From Syngnathus acus (taxonomy: Eukaryota > Chordata > Actinopteri > Syngnathiformes > Syngnathidae): a stretch of DNA of 64,000 nt. Below, piece by piece: positions 22,850-49,640 of this stretch (position 1 is the first letter of the stretch; each line of letters opens with the position of its first letter). The stretch covers positions 7,072,491-7,136,490 of the forward strand of contig NC_051092.1 in assembly GCF_901709675.1 (NCBI RefSeq), read 5' to 3'. The position numbers and the translations under genes were made by a program. A model generated the notes under the pieces. The model saw nothing but the letters and a program-made list of their open reading frames with translations, was not told the origin of the DNA and searched no databases.

Positions 22850-24045
22850 ATCACCTACATACAGCCTGCAGGTATGTGCAATTCCTGAACAAAGTCATTG
22901 TACAGCACCGCGGGCATTTGCACCCTCGTTTGAGTCCTTCTCTAGCGAAATCGTCAAAGTCTTCTATGTGGGCTCGTCCAGCGGGGATGCAGCTCGCAAA
23001 CTCTTTAAGATTTGTCAAGGGAACCGCGCCTTGGCTCTGGACTTCCGGACCATTGCCCGACAAAGCTTGTGGGACACCCAGGTTGTAATAGACACATTCT
23101 ATCACAGCTTGGAGGACTGTTAGAAGGATGAAATGAACTCCCGACCACCCTCGGCGAGGCTATTGACCTGCGCAAATTGACTGTCGAATCCAGGTGCAGA
23201 GAAAGGAACTGAGCAGGTCAGCGCCCCCCCCTTTGTGAGCCCAAAACTGTGGATGGACCACCCGATCCGCGGCCTTGTCGCATGGCGGTTGGGCATGACC
23301 CCAGAGGAATGCCAGCACCGCCTTCACTCGAACCTTTGCCTGTACTGTGGGGGGCCATGGGCAATAAGCGGCTACATAGCCGGTCAAAGGACTAAGTTCA
23401 CACGGCGTCAGCGAGTCTGCGTGAGCTCAGGTATCGTATCCCCTCCCACCTGCCAAAAGACCTTGCTTCCGGCCTGCCTGTTGCTCACTAATGACGCTCA
23501 CGCCGACTGTCCTCGTTGATTCCGGAGCAGAGGTGAACATTATGGATGAGGAATTGGTCTGAAGAATGAAAGTGGGCAGCCTTCGTCTGCCTGATCCCGT
23601 ACCCATACGCGCCATGGATGGGCGCTCCCTGGGCATGGTCACATGTCACAACCCCTATAACCATACTGCTATCTGGAAATCAACAAGTGCTCATACAGTT
23701 CCATCTTTTGTGTCCCAGGCCAATCCCTAATTCTGGGCCATCCATGGCTATGTCAACACAACTCCAATATAGACTTTGAGACTGATGTAATGCGGGAGTG
23801 AGCGACAATTGCCACCAGAATTGCTTTAATAGAATTGCTGTTGTCCCTGTCCACCGTCATTCAGCCAGCCTGCCTCCCGACGTCTCATGTGTCCTCCTCC
23901 TACTACGAGCTTCAGGAGTTATTCCGCAAGGCCAAGGCCACCTAGTTACTACCCAATCGTCCTTACGACTGTGACTACTCAGCCTGAGAGCTCCTCCACG
24001 GGGCCATCATCTTCACAAAGTTGGACATGAGTGACACAACACAAG
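22850..24045 (+). mobile_element. degenerate Ty3/gypsy gag-protease remnant, most of pol deleted
   Basis: The plus strand, with several frame shifts and stops, encodes in order: a gag-like stretch (DEMNSRPPSARLL near 23130-23160), a decayed zinc knuckle (NLCLYCGG near 23330, with the usual Gly-His and last Cys lost), a retroviral-type aspartic protease active-site motif (VLVDSGAEVNIMDEELV at about 23505-23560), and the start of the pol linker (FRKAKAT, then RPYDC near 23920-23970). This is followed abruptly by ELLHG and IIFTKLDMS from the reverse transcriptase, so a segment of pol has been deleted. No LTRs were recognised. It lies between the nutf2 and ranbp10 promoters. Confidence 0.75.
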
Positions 24046-24800
24046 CATATATGACTGACGTCATAGCACAGTAATTTCATGTATCGGATATTGTTCTTAA
24101 GAGCAGAAAAAAGCACCTCGGTTTTAATCAGAACATTTTGTATTAAAAACACAATGGCACTTTAAGTCCATATTCCAGTCAATTGCATTGGCTTTTCAGT
24201 TGGTATCAGATGTGGAAGATTTATATATTTGCGTGATGTCATATCAAATTTAAAAAAAATTAGAGATTTAATGGCGATTTTTGAAGTTCTTGATCATTCC
24301 CAGTGATCCGGATTGTTCTGCAGTGTGCACGATGGCCACTGGTTGCCAAAGCAACAACAAAAAGACCCATATATAATAGGCCACAGCACGCCTGATCATT
24401 TTTCCAGTCGCTCGTTTTGTCTCGCTCACAGAACACCGCACAAAACAACACAAACTTAAAAATGTCCTCAAGAAAATCAAGTGACTATTATACAACAATA
24501 ACCCCCATTAAAGATTTCATACAACGCCATTATTTGTGTAAATTTAAAACCTAACAACACACGAGTCAACTAATTCACTTGCTACCCGATCACTTTAAAA
24601 CCATGGCATGTTTTCAATGGGATCTACTCGCCATATTTGCCTTTTACTTACTCTTATCCGTTATTATATCAACACATGAGCCCATTTCATTAGGAAAACT
24701 ACATTTTCCAGCTGCCTTGGTTCGTAAAGGACCCCTGAGGGGTGCGGTAGCAAAGCAGTGTAGTCTTTTCTGGAAGCGTTAGCATGAAAGAGCGTAATTA
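24046..24800. other. intergenic sequence upstream of ranbp10
   Basis: AT-rich sequence between the gypsy remnant and the ranbp10 promoter. I see no coding or RNA feature here; short open frames show no similarity I recognise. Confidence 0.5.
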
Positions 24801-24803
24801 AAA

Positions 24804-24824
24804 ACTACAATACCCACAAAGCAC
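24804..24824 (+). promoter_or_regulatory. ACTACAA-type (ZNF143/THAP11-like) element at ranbp10 promoter
   Basis: Plus strand reads ACTACAATACCCAC then AAAGCAC, about 150 bases upstream of the ranbp10 ATG. It is strikingly similar to the element at the nutf2 promoter (14 leading bases differ at two positions) and points in the direction of transcription in both cases. Confidence 0.55.
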
Positions 24825-24976
24825 TGGTCCAGCCTAGAGTGACTCCTGCTGCTTATCCGGGGATGTCACACCGCTGCTATTTTCTCCTCACAGTCCCCTC
24901 TCACTTTCAGCGTACAGTTCCAGTGAAGTGACACGGGATAGCTATAGAAAGGCGAACATTAAGAAACGAGACAAAA

Positions 24977-40720
<15,744 letters not shown>

Positions 40721-43157
40721 CCCGTGTGTGGGTATGTACTAGACAGAGAACAAATACGTGAATATGGTTATTCTCTTAGCAAGTACGTGTATATAAAAAA
40801 AAAAATATATACGTATATATACGTATATATATATATATCCACCTTATTCCTACGTGTCATGATCCTTGCCGCAATATATGGGCGCAACTTCCGTTACAGT
40901 GAAACTGGTGTTTTAAGTGAGTCCACTTTCTATGAGAGTCAATATGGGAACACCAGTTGATGCAGTTATTATAATCACGCTTCCTGCTAATGTAGCCTGG
41001 TAGGAAGATGACAAAAATAGACCAGAGTCAAGGTACGGTCACATTTCTTTCCAAACTCTATTGCTTCAGGCATTGAGCAATCTGAAAAAACACACCAAGC
41101 CCGAACAGACCCCAGCATCCCTGTTAGTTCCTACAGTGTATGACGATGATGAAGAATTATTATTGCAAGCAAACTGACATGACAGATTTGTCTTACATGT
41201 CACAGTTTCTAAAACAGGGATCACTACACCACCGGTTTTGTACATGGGTAATGAGAAAGAAATAACTGCTTTTTAAGGTTGATTGGGGGGGGGGGGGTCG
41301 TTTTATGCATGGAGGTGTATTATACACAGATGTGCATTATACACAGGATTTTATGGTACTCGTTTCTCCATGACAGTGCTCAGGAATAAGGTGGATATGG
41401 ACTGACATACAAGTGACCAAAACAATAATCTTGTAAATACTTCAAATTGTTGCTATCACAATCACATTTAGTGTCATGCCGAGAGAGCATTTAATAGAGA
41501 TAATACACAGAATACCAATTTGTTGTACTTAGACTACTGTCTGTCTCCCTACAGGGTTTATGTTAAGTTGCACTGAGAGAGAGGGCATGTCCAGCAGGTG
41601 GTTGTCATGGCTACAGAAAAGGAAGCATGTGTGTGATTGGTGTGTTTGGCTGACTATCAACGCCGGAGCCTGCGGCTCAGACAGAAAAAGCAGAGAGAAG
41701 ATTTGAGAGAAAAGCTTCCTTTTTAATTTAGTATTATCAAACAAACGTGTGACTCTATTTAAATATTAATTATATTTCTGTTGATCTATACAATTTTTTT
41801 GTCAGATTGTAGTGCTCATCACCGACAGGCATTCTCCTCTTTTGCTTTTCATTAGTGGACTTTGACTCCCTATAATAGGTTTTATACAGATTTCACATTT
41901 GATCTTCACCATATCTTGTGCCACACTGTCCATAACTCTTTACCACGGTGACACGTGCATTTCATTACATTATTACAATAGTTAGAATAAGTTACCAATC
42001 CCCCTGTAACACACACAAACAAATATTCTTTAAGCAATGCATTGCAAAGCAGAGCACTGTTACTTTGTCAGAAGAGCAAAACAAAAAGCATTTACAAGTT
42101 ATTTGAGCACCCAGTGTTTTCGATGTGCAAAAGACCTAGCTGAGGTACATTATTCCGGGATGGGAAAACAAAGAGTCAAACACAAAGTGTAAGATTATCT
42201 CAAATCCTAGCAACAATTTTATGAGGACCAGTGTTATTTGAAACAATTTCATCGCAGTTACGCCATTTTCTCCTCTCCCATTTAAACTAATTAAAAGCCC
42301 CAATTTAAAAAATATAAGCATAAATTGATTTAATGTTAGACTGACAGAATTTAGGACATTCTATTAATCATAACCATCCTTGGTCCAAAACAAAAATGGG
42401 TGACAAAAATTACATCAATATTCTGTATGCTGTCAGAATGTAGCATAAAATTGATGAAACCACACCTAATAATAACTCTTTTTGTTTGCCATTTCCTTGC
42501 TCCCTAAATTGTAACTAACAGCTGATTTAATATTTTACATGCTTTGTTGCAGATATGGTATTCAATTGGAGCATGACAAATTTTCACACATTTCGTTACA
42601 CTTGACAAATCAAGTAGAGTTTGGGAGGCAGTTGAAATAATGAGATTCTATATTTACTATAGCATAAATAAGATGTTTTATTCCCTTGCACCCCGTGTTT
42701 TTTCTTGTCTTGAAATTAATCATCCATAATAATCAAATAAACTTCTGTCCTGTGGGACATATCTTACAAGTGCATTCCAACAAGGTGTTTTTTTTGTTCT
42801 GTTTTTCAAAATAAACAGAATTGGGGGAAGGGGTTTCTTTCCAATAGCAGTGGATATTTTGTTTAGAAAATGGGAATGGAACTAAATTTCATGCTTGTAA
42901 TAGGACTGCCAATCAACAACAAAAATCATCTTCCTGGGTCATTGTATCCAAGCATGATGTTTTTACACTGGCAAGTGACAGGAAATCACTCAACAAAGAT
43001 TCAAGATCCATAGAGACCCCACAATACAATTAAACAGTATGTGACCAAATTTGTTTTTTTTAAGGAGAAAAAAAAAGGGTTAAACATGTCCTTGACCAAC
43101 TTGTATCAAATAATAGCAACCACAAGAGCATCTGATTTTCTGCTTTAAACGACGCTT

Positions 43158-43266
43158 GTTACACCGACAGAACTTCCTGTTATCATCCCAAAAGGGAGCA
43201 CTCTTAGCTGGTTACACCGACCGAACTTCCTGTTATCATCATCCCTAAAGGGAGCATTCTTGGCTG
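43158..43266. repeat. tandem duplication of about 53 bp
   Basis: Two adjacent copies start GTTACACCGAC and end with an AGGGAGCA...GGCTG or TAGCTG stretch: 43158-43210 (53 bases) and 43211-43266 (56 bases). They differ by a three-base insertion (CATCATC) and a few substitutions. They lie in the probable ranbp10 3' UTR. Confidence 0.9.
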
Positions 43267-43581
43267 ATGTTTTAACCCAAGTCTCCCTCGATCCCTGCAT
43301 AGACATGACCAACTGGTCTGATCAGTGACTCATAGGACGGTCCAAGACCTATTTCACAGAGAACATCTTGAGCCTTTGCAGACGAGCAGTGTACAACTGA
43401 CTCCTATTGTGATTTTAATTTCTTTTATGTTTTAGCACAACAGTAATAATGGATTTCTTTTCTTTTTTTTTTGTTGTTTTTAAGTTTAAAGAATTACCGT
43501 CTCCTTAGCATGACTTTGAAAATCTACAAAAGGTAAAAAAATATATATAATTGGAAAAAATATGTACTGGATATGTGTTAA

Positions 43582-43587
43582 AATAAA
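43582..43587 (+). terminator. candidate ranbp10 polyadenylation signal
   Basis: AATAAA in the context AAAATAAAGAAATATTG, followed by T-rich sequence. It is one of several possible signals, and is the most distal before the sequence changes character. Confidence 0.35.
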
Positions 43588-43939
43588 GAAATATTGTATT
43601 CTGTTTTAACAGAATTATTTTTATTAAAATATATCCATGAGCATATGACTGATCTTGTGTGTTTTATTTTCGTATGAATCGGGTCTCATGTTAATGGAGG
43701 ACTGTGCAGTGTAATACCAAAGAAAATAAATGGTCACTCATGCGTCAGTACTCCCATTCACATAGGTCGTTAAATTGACCTCAACTGGACTGTTGACGTG
43801 TTTTTAAGAGAACGACGTGTTAGTGTTTGCTGACGAGGCCTAAAATTTCATAAGAGGCACAGATAATCTAGCGAATCCTCAAACAAAACAAAATCCTAAA
43901 TCTTGGGGAAAAAAAGTATTTCAAACAGTCTGTATACTG

Positions 43940-43961
43940 CATATATATATATATATATATA
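43940..43961. repeat. (AT)n tract
   Basis: Perfect AT dinucleotide repeat of about 22 bases. A longer imperfect AT-rich stretch follows at about 44186-44262. Confidence 0.9.
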
Positions 43962-44404
43962 AACTGTTCATGACAGCAAACCAACATATTGAAAGGTTTC
44001 AATGTTGGACACAAGAGGGCATCGCCGAGTTTATTAAGACGTTACAGTACTCATGCCAATTGGGATTTGCCATGACGTTTAACCCTATAATGCCTTAACC
44101 CAGAAAAAATGGACAAAAAATTCACATTTTTTGAAACTGAAACCTTGATTTGGGTCTTGAACAAAAAAAATTAAACAAAAAATATATATCTTCCTATACT
44201 TTTATATATATTTATATACATTTATATATTATATATCATATATATATATATATATGTATACATGTTTTCCCATTTGTATCAGAAATGATACTTCAAACAT
44301 TACATGTTACATTCAAATCATATAACATCAACATTTTCAGTTTTGCAAACTGCTACCTTTAACAGTAACTTTTTCATCATGAAATGTCGTAAGCATGAAA
44401 GAAG

Positions 44405-44820
44405 TTTGTGTCACCTCTCCGCTCCCCGGTCGCGCGATCGACCCACGTATGTTCATTTTTGCCCCTCAGTCCCACCTGCTAGCCTCGTGTGCGTCGTATT
44501 CAGTGTTTTGTTGTCAGGGTATCCATTCGTGTCTCTGTCCCACGTTTAAGCTCTTTCCCCTCCCTGCCTGTGTGTCCTCCGTGTTGTGCAATCAGCCCAA
44601 TCACTGTCACCTATTTGTCTTGTTAGCACCGTGTATTTAAACCCTGCCCGCTTGTCGTTCCCAGCTGGTACATGCTGTTCTGTTCAGTCACGCTCCCGAT
44701 TGTTCCCCTCGTTTGTCTTCCTGATCCTTCCGTGTTTCCTGACCTTCCCACTCGTGCTACCTTCACTTGTTCATCCCATCTGGTAAGCTGGAAAGCAGTT
44801 CCTGTCCTTGTTTTGGCAGA
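44405..44820 (+). mobile_element. LTR-like GC-rich fragment
   Basis: The stretch is pyrimidine-rich and contains a promoter-like TGTATTTAAACCCTGCCCGC, as seen in the LTRs of fish gypsy-type elements, and then CCCAGCTGG and TGCTGTTCTGTTCAGTCACG. No second LTR or coding region is adjacent, so it could be a solo LTR. The family is not certain. Confidence 0.35.
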
Positions 44821-44984
44821 GACAGACATTGTATTTTCCACTGTGCAAATGGAAATGTTCTTTTTTTTCCCAGGATGGGAAGTGGTGCATTATATCTTTT
44901 CTGACCTATGGAGGCAGAAGTGGTCGATCGCTCACCTTTCCTGCGCTAACCAGGGAAGAGCAAACTGAGGCCTCCTCAGGGGTG

Positions 44985-45730
44985 TACTGTTTTTCTCGAA
45001 GTCCAATGCTTACAGGTCTTGTCGATGCGGGGACCAAGAATTGATGAGTGCAACTATGCCACCAAACATACAAGTACCATCTTCTGGTTTTGAAGCTGTA
45101 GTTGTACAGGGAGGACAACATATCCAGAAGATCCACGCCACCCATGTATCTGTTGTATGTTTCCACAATGGCCGGGCTGGAAACCATGATGTGTTTTTGT
45201 CTTCCGATCCCAGCGTCTCACATGGTCTAGGGCAGTAATTCCAACAAAAGAGGACACCAAGTTGATAACTTTGTCACACCACCGTACAATGATTACATTG
45301 TTTTGGTTGAATCCAAGGACCTTCTTCCCAGTTTCAGTTCTTTTTCATCCGTTATGCTACCCTGTTCATCCTGAAGATGCCAAGGAAGTATATCCCCCCC
45401 CCCCCCCCCCTCTAGCAGGTGGAACAGTGGAAGTGATGTAAAATAGTTCTCCGCGAACACTTTATGATTCTTTCCTACAGGAAGGGTCGCAACCTCAGAT
45501 CTTTCCTTGTCTGGATCAGCTTCCCCTTGACAAACATCAAAGTCATTCAGGAAATCACTTTGTCCTGCATGTCCCCACATTCTGAAACCCCATTTATGAG
45601 GTTTTGCTGGCATGAAGACTTTCAGATGAGATTTTTGAGCCATGATTTCATCTACTGCATAATGTTCTTCAGGAGGTACACAAAGAGCCTCGCTTTCCAT
45701 AATTTATCCTTCTTTGTATTTTCAGACACA
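44985..45730 (-). pseudogene. piggyBac-family transposase pseudogene
   Basis: On the minus strand, in order from 45700 down: VDEIMAQKSHLKVFMPAK, PHKWGFRMWG, FLNDFDVCQG, ATLPVGKNHKVFAENYFTSL, then in other frames VVSSFVGITALDHVRRWDRK-like sequence and YNRYMGGVDLLDMLSSLY, RRWYLYVWWH. These match the piggyBac DDE transposase domain (PGBD-type). At least two frame shifts lie near 45270 and 45150, and a 17-base C tract (45394-45410, Gly codons on this strand) expands the coding frame. The N-terminal domain and the C-terminal cysteine domain are missing. Confidence 0.85.
45394..45410. repeat. poly-C tract
   Basis: Homopolymer run inside the piggyBac pseudogene; it gives a run of Gly codons on the minus strand. 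Its length may be wrong in the assembly. Confidence 0.8.
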
Positions 45731-46389
45731 CTGAGGTTATCTTGAAAATGCAGCAATGTCAATCGATTTTTTTTTTTTTTTTATATTACATCATCAACAT
45801 TTGGGATACACTTGGTTTCCATTTCCAAATAGGCTCTAACATTTGGTTTAAATCTCACATTTTAATCATTAATTGGTGGTCTAATGTATACTGCACTATG
45901 AAAAAAGTGATATTTGAAATTGGGCATTTATCACCAAATTCAGCTGTTTACAGCATTCAAGTGTTCAACGTCATATTTGTGACAGCGGCCACTTGTTTGG
46001 ATACGTACCGTTGAGCTTCACTTGTATGCGGCGTCTCCCCACAGACCGAGAAGCGTTTCCTCCTCTATCCAGGGACTGCTGTTGTCATGTTTTTGTATGT
46101 TCTCCATTCTTTACCGCTCCGCTCTTTGATTAAAAGCTTGGGTCACATGGAGGGGCAAAACTGATGTGTGTTTGAAGCAATTCAGACTGAGACGCATCGA
46201 AATTGGATATCAAACTACCTGCTTTCAGTCCATCTGCTAAAAATCGGATTTTGTGTGCTGTGCTTTGTGATTGTTGAGACTACACAAGAGCCTTTGAATT
46301 TTCATCGGGATGGGCGAAAAATTGGATCTTGGCTGGCTGTTGGAATGGAAGGCCAACTTCACAATATCCCAATATATATTCTTGGATGT

Positions 46390-46990
46390 TTTTAGCTATG
46401 TGTTTTGGGGTCCCCAATAGGTTTTCTGACACTGGGCATCACGTATCTCACTAGAATACTTTTGAGATAGGGGGCGCATTCAGAATTTAATTTTGCTCCC
46501 TTGCATCGCTCTGAGCGTGGGTGTGTTTGAAGATGTAGCGTGCTCCGCTCCCATTCATTCCCTGTGCCAGATGGAGCATAGCAGCTGAAGAACATAGTAA
46601 CAGAGCCTCTTCCATGTTTCACAGTAATGTGTTCTCTTTGTGGTATGCTTATTTTTGTATCTGTGATCGTAGAGCTGATGTTCCTTGCCAGAAGTTCCAG
46701 TTTGTCTCATCTGTCCCGGAGGCTTTTTGGATTGGCGACATGCAGTTAGTGAAATTCCAGTCTCGCTTTTTTTCATGATTAAGTTTCTGCAATAGTATTC
46801 TCCTTGGTTGTTTGCCTTTAAGTTCATTTTGGCTCAAATGTCAACCAATGTTGTCATGTCACCCTGACCTTGGAGTTCTGAAATCTATTATTTCCATTGA
46901 TATTAACCATCTTATCAATTTGTCAAGGATTTTCCTCCTGTGGCCACGTTGAGGGAGGTTGGCATGGATTTTAAATCACCAGTTTTCTGA
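46390..46990 (-). pseudogene. Tc1-like transposase pseudogene
   Basis: Minus-strand translation gives a basic/Arg-rich N-terminal stretch with NLPQRGHRRK (46960-46930), then SDETNWNF-like and SALRSQIQK segments (about 46720-46660), then KHGRGSVTMFFSCY and APSGTG (about 46622-46560). This matches the Tc1/mariner catalytic region: the DETK-type Asp, and HGGGSIMLWGCFSS before GTG. Stops and frame shifts are frequent. It lies 0.7 kb beyond the piggyBac pseudogene, in the same orientation. Confidence 0.75.
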
Positions 46991-48936
46991 AGCTGAGTCG
47001 GATCACTAGTGTGGTACAGTACATAATGGAAACGTCTAAGCAATATATTCAAAATATGTGTCCCATAATGGTCTGTGTGTCATTTATTTTTGGTAATTGA
47101 CAAAAGCGACCACACCAATCGGCCACTTCAATAATAAAAATGTGGGACATGGTCCACTTGGATTCAATGTTCCCCGCTAACAAAAACACGTAATTTATAA
47201 ATAAATGATTCATCGGGCCTGAGGACAATGTGCTATTTCACTCCCACACACAGCGGTGGTTAAATCCTTTTCAAGACTCCCTGAAATTTGCTGGCTGGCC
47301 AAAGGTTAGTGGCTCGGACTCAGGCTAGAAATTTCACTTTGAGTGTTGTTGAACTTATTTTCTTGTGCAGTCAAAGAGCCGAGCCTGTAATTATTCTCAA
47401 GGTGAGCGCAGCGGGCTTCGAACGACTTTCAAACGTGTGTTATAGCCTTTAAAGCTGTCGACATCCTCAGTGCACCACAAGACCTCCGGCCTTCAGAATT
47501 GGGAAGAACATTTAGCGTGGTTGCTATGGGACACAGAAATCACCATGACAACAAGCCACTTCGTTCTCAAAGGGGGGGAGGGATGGGGTTGTGAAATACA
47601 CAACGTCCACTTTTCCAATCATTTCAATGCATGTTCATAGTCACGCACAAGTCATTGGAGACATGTTTTCGAACTTCAGTCGCACTTTTCTCCATCTCGC
47701 CATACAGCTATGTATCCTTCTTTTGGCCTGGCTGAATAATAATTACAGTGAGGCCAGTTGAAGGATGCCCCCCCCCCCCCCCCCCCACTCTCAGCTAGAT
47801 TGTAATGGGCTCATGAGCGCTGTTGATTGAATTGATTGCCGCAGTTGGAGTCTGTACAGTGTACGATTCAGGGATATGTTGGAACATTAATCAACTCACA
47901 CCAAAAGACTTCTGCGTGTCACTTTATTTCAAGTACAGTAGATCGTGTATATACAGAAGGCACCAGCACAATACAGGTTTTGTTTATTTTTACGTGCACA
48001 AATTTACCTCTCGGATGAAGGTAGAACAAACATTGTTTAGTACTTACCTTTATTTGCAGTTTTAAATCCAAGGCCTTTCGAAACTCAAATTAGGTCAATT
48101 AAAGACAAACAAATTAAGACTTTGGAAGGACAATACACAATTATTTGGGGGATGATGAATGGTTGGACGGACAGACTGACGGACGGATGGATGGATGTCC
48201 GACTGGAGTCGTCATCAGCCTTCCGCCCAGAGGCGGAACGATTTGCATTTGCTAGCAAAGAACCAATCAGAGTGATTCACATTTTCCATACTAATGAATT
48301 TCAATACAGCAGTTTTTTTTCTTTTCCTGCAAGCAGTAGCGTCATAACTTGTAGGGCATTAGAAAGAATTTAAAATGCAGTCTTTCTGGATGTCGCACAT
48401 TTGAATGAATGGATGGACGAATGAGGCTCCCTGAGGTAGACAGTGACTTGTTGTCAAGTCAGCAAAGGAACAACAACAAAATCACTAGTCTTCCAAAGTG
48501 TGCCACACATGATCACAGATTTCAGTGCCTATGTTCATGTTTTGTTTGGCAGTTGAACATGACCACTCGTCTCTGGTTCACAATGTGATGTCCTCATTAT
48601 AGGTCAACAAAAAAGCTGTGCAAAAAAACAGAGAAAGAGAAAAGTATTATTTGCTCTACAGTATATTGTCAAAAGAAAAAAATCCCTGTTTAAGAGATTA
48701 AATAGGTGGAATTTGCAAACCACAAAACGATAGTCTTATTTGTTTGCATATTCTTAATGTACCCGCGACCCTGACCAGGATAAGCAGTGTTGAAAAGGAA
48801 TTAATGGGTTCTAACTTTTAAAATGGAGGCACACATTTGTGTATATTTACATCCAAACAAGATGCAATGCATAAATCAAATATCATGAGAGGTAATCATT
48901 AAACAACTGCTAATAGGACCGGGATAAGTGCAGTTT
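46991..48936. other. non-coding sequence with one poly-C tract
   Basis: No gene, RNA or assignable transposon was recognised. It contains a 19-base poly-C tract (47768-47786) and a GGAC/GGAT-rich short repeat at about 48160-48200. Confidence 0.5.
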
Positions 48937-49260
48937 TAGTGGATAGTTTAAAAAGTATACACACCCCTTTTCAATAGCCTGAATTAAAAATGAGACCAAG
49001 AGAAATAATGTCAAACCTCATTCCACCACTCGTGACCAATAACCTTTAAGAAGAAGTAAGGAGAAGTACAAATGAACATATGACAAAATATTGTTGCACA
49101 AATGTGCACACATTTTTTAAACTGGAGATGCGATTGTGTTCAGTTTTTTTCACATAGAATTGTACTGGTCACTTTAATGGTGGAAAAGGTTGAATGATTT
49201 ATCTAAGACCCCAGATTTGCCTATTGTGTGCGTGTGTGTGTCGACTTTTTCTATCCACTG
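48937..49260. mobile_element. MITE-like element with AGTGGATAG inverted ends
   Basis: The left end AGTGGATAGTTTAAAAAGTA, then TACACACC, is inverted at the right as GTGTCGACTTTTTCTATCCACTG (last 20 bases shown in part). The element is about 325 bases and non-coding, of the same family as the end at 34511. Confidence 0.65.
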
Positions 49261-49380
49261 CGTATGCAAGCACCACACACTGCACAAACCTTAGTCTTAC
49301 CTTGAATCAAATTCAAATCCAACAAGATGGGCTACAGCATGGTGAGAGGTCCGTACACAAAAACACACTTTAGTATATTA

Positions 49381-49640
49381 TACACTACCGTTCAAAAGTT
49401 TGGGGTCACCGAGAGATTTTCCATGAGAATTCACATAATTGGAGGGGTGGGATGGTTGCTGGAAATGAGCCTTTATACACCTATGTAGATGTATTGCTTT
49501 CAAAAAACTGACGTTTGCCACTAGAATAGTCATTAACCACATTGACAATGTATAGAGTATTTTCCTGATGAGTTGAATGTTATCCTCGTTGAAAAATTTG
49601 CAATTTAATTCTGAGAGAAGCTAGGAAAACTAAGCATGAT
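49381..49640. mobile_element. fragment of a TACACTACCGTTCAAAAG family element
   Basis: Starts TACACTACCGTTCAAAAGTT and GGGGTCACCGAGAG, with an internal GCCTTTATACACCTATGTAG segment and CTAGAATAGTCATTAACC. These are typical of a widespread fish DNA transposon. The right inverted end is lost or unrecognisable. Confidence 0.6.

Larger units (their letters stand above)
40721..43600 (+). other. probable long 3' UTR of ranbp10
   Basis: About 2.9 kb of non-coding sequence follows the stop at 40720. It contains an AT/GT repeat (40790-40840), a short poly-G tract near 41285-41297, and AATAAA signals at 42736-42741 and 43582-43587. No open frame shows similarity. The UTR extent is an inference from the absence of other signals; the first strong signal is over 2 kb from the stop. 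Confidence 0.4.

Noticed and set aside
44150-44362. Tyr/Ile-rich plus-strand open frame
   Set aside because: It is a by-product of the AT-rich repeat.
48160-48200. GGAC/GGAT repeat as a retroposon tail
   Set aside because: No upstream element body with A or B boxes was found; it is treated as simple repeat.
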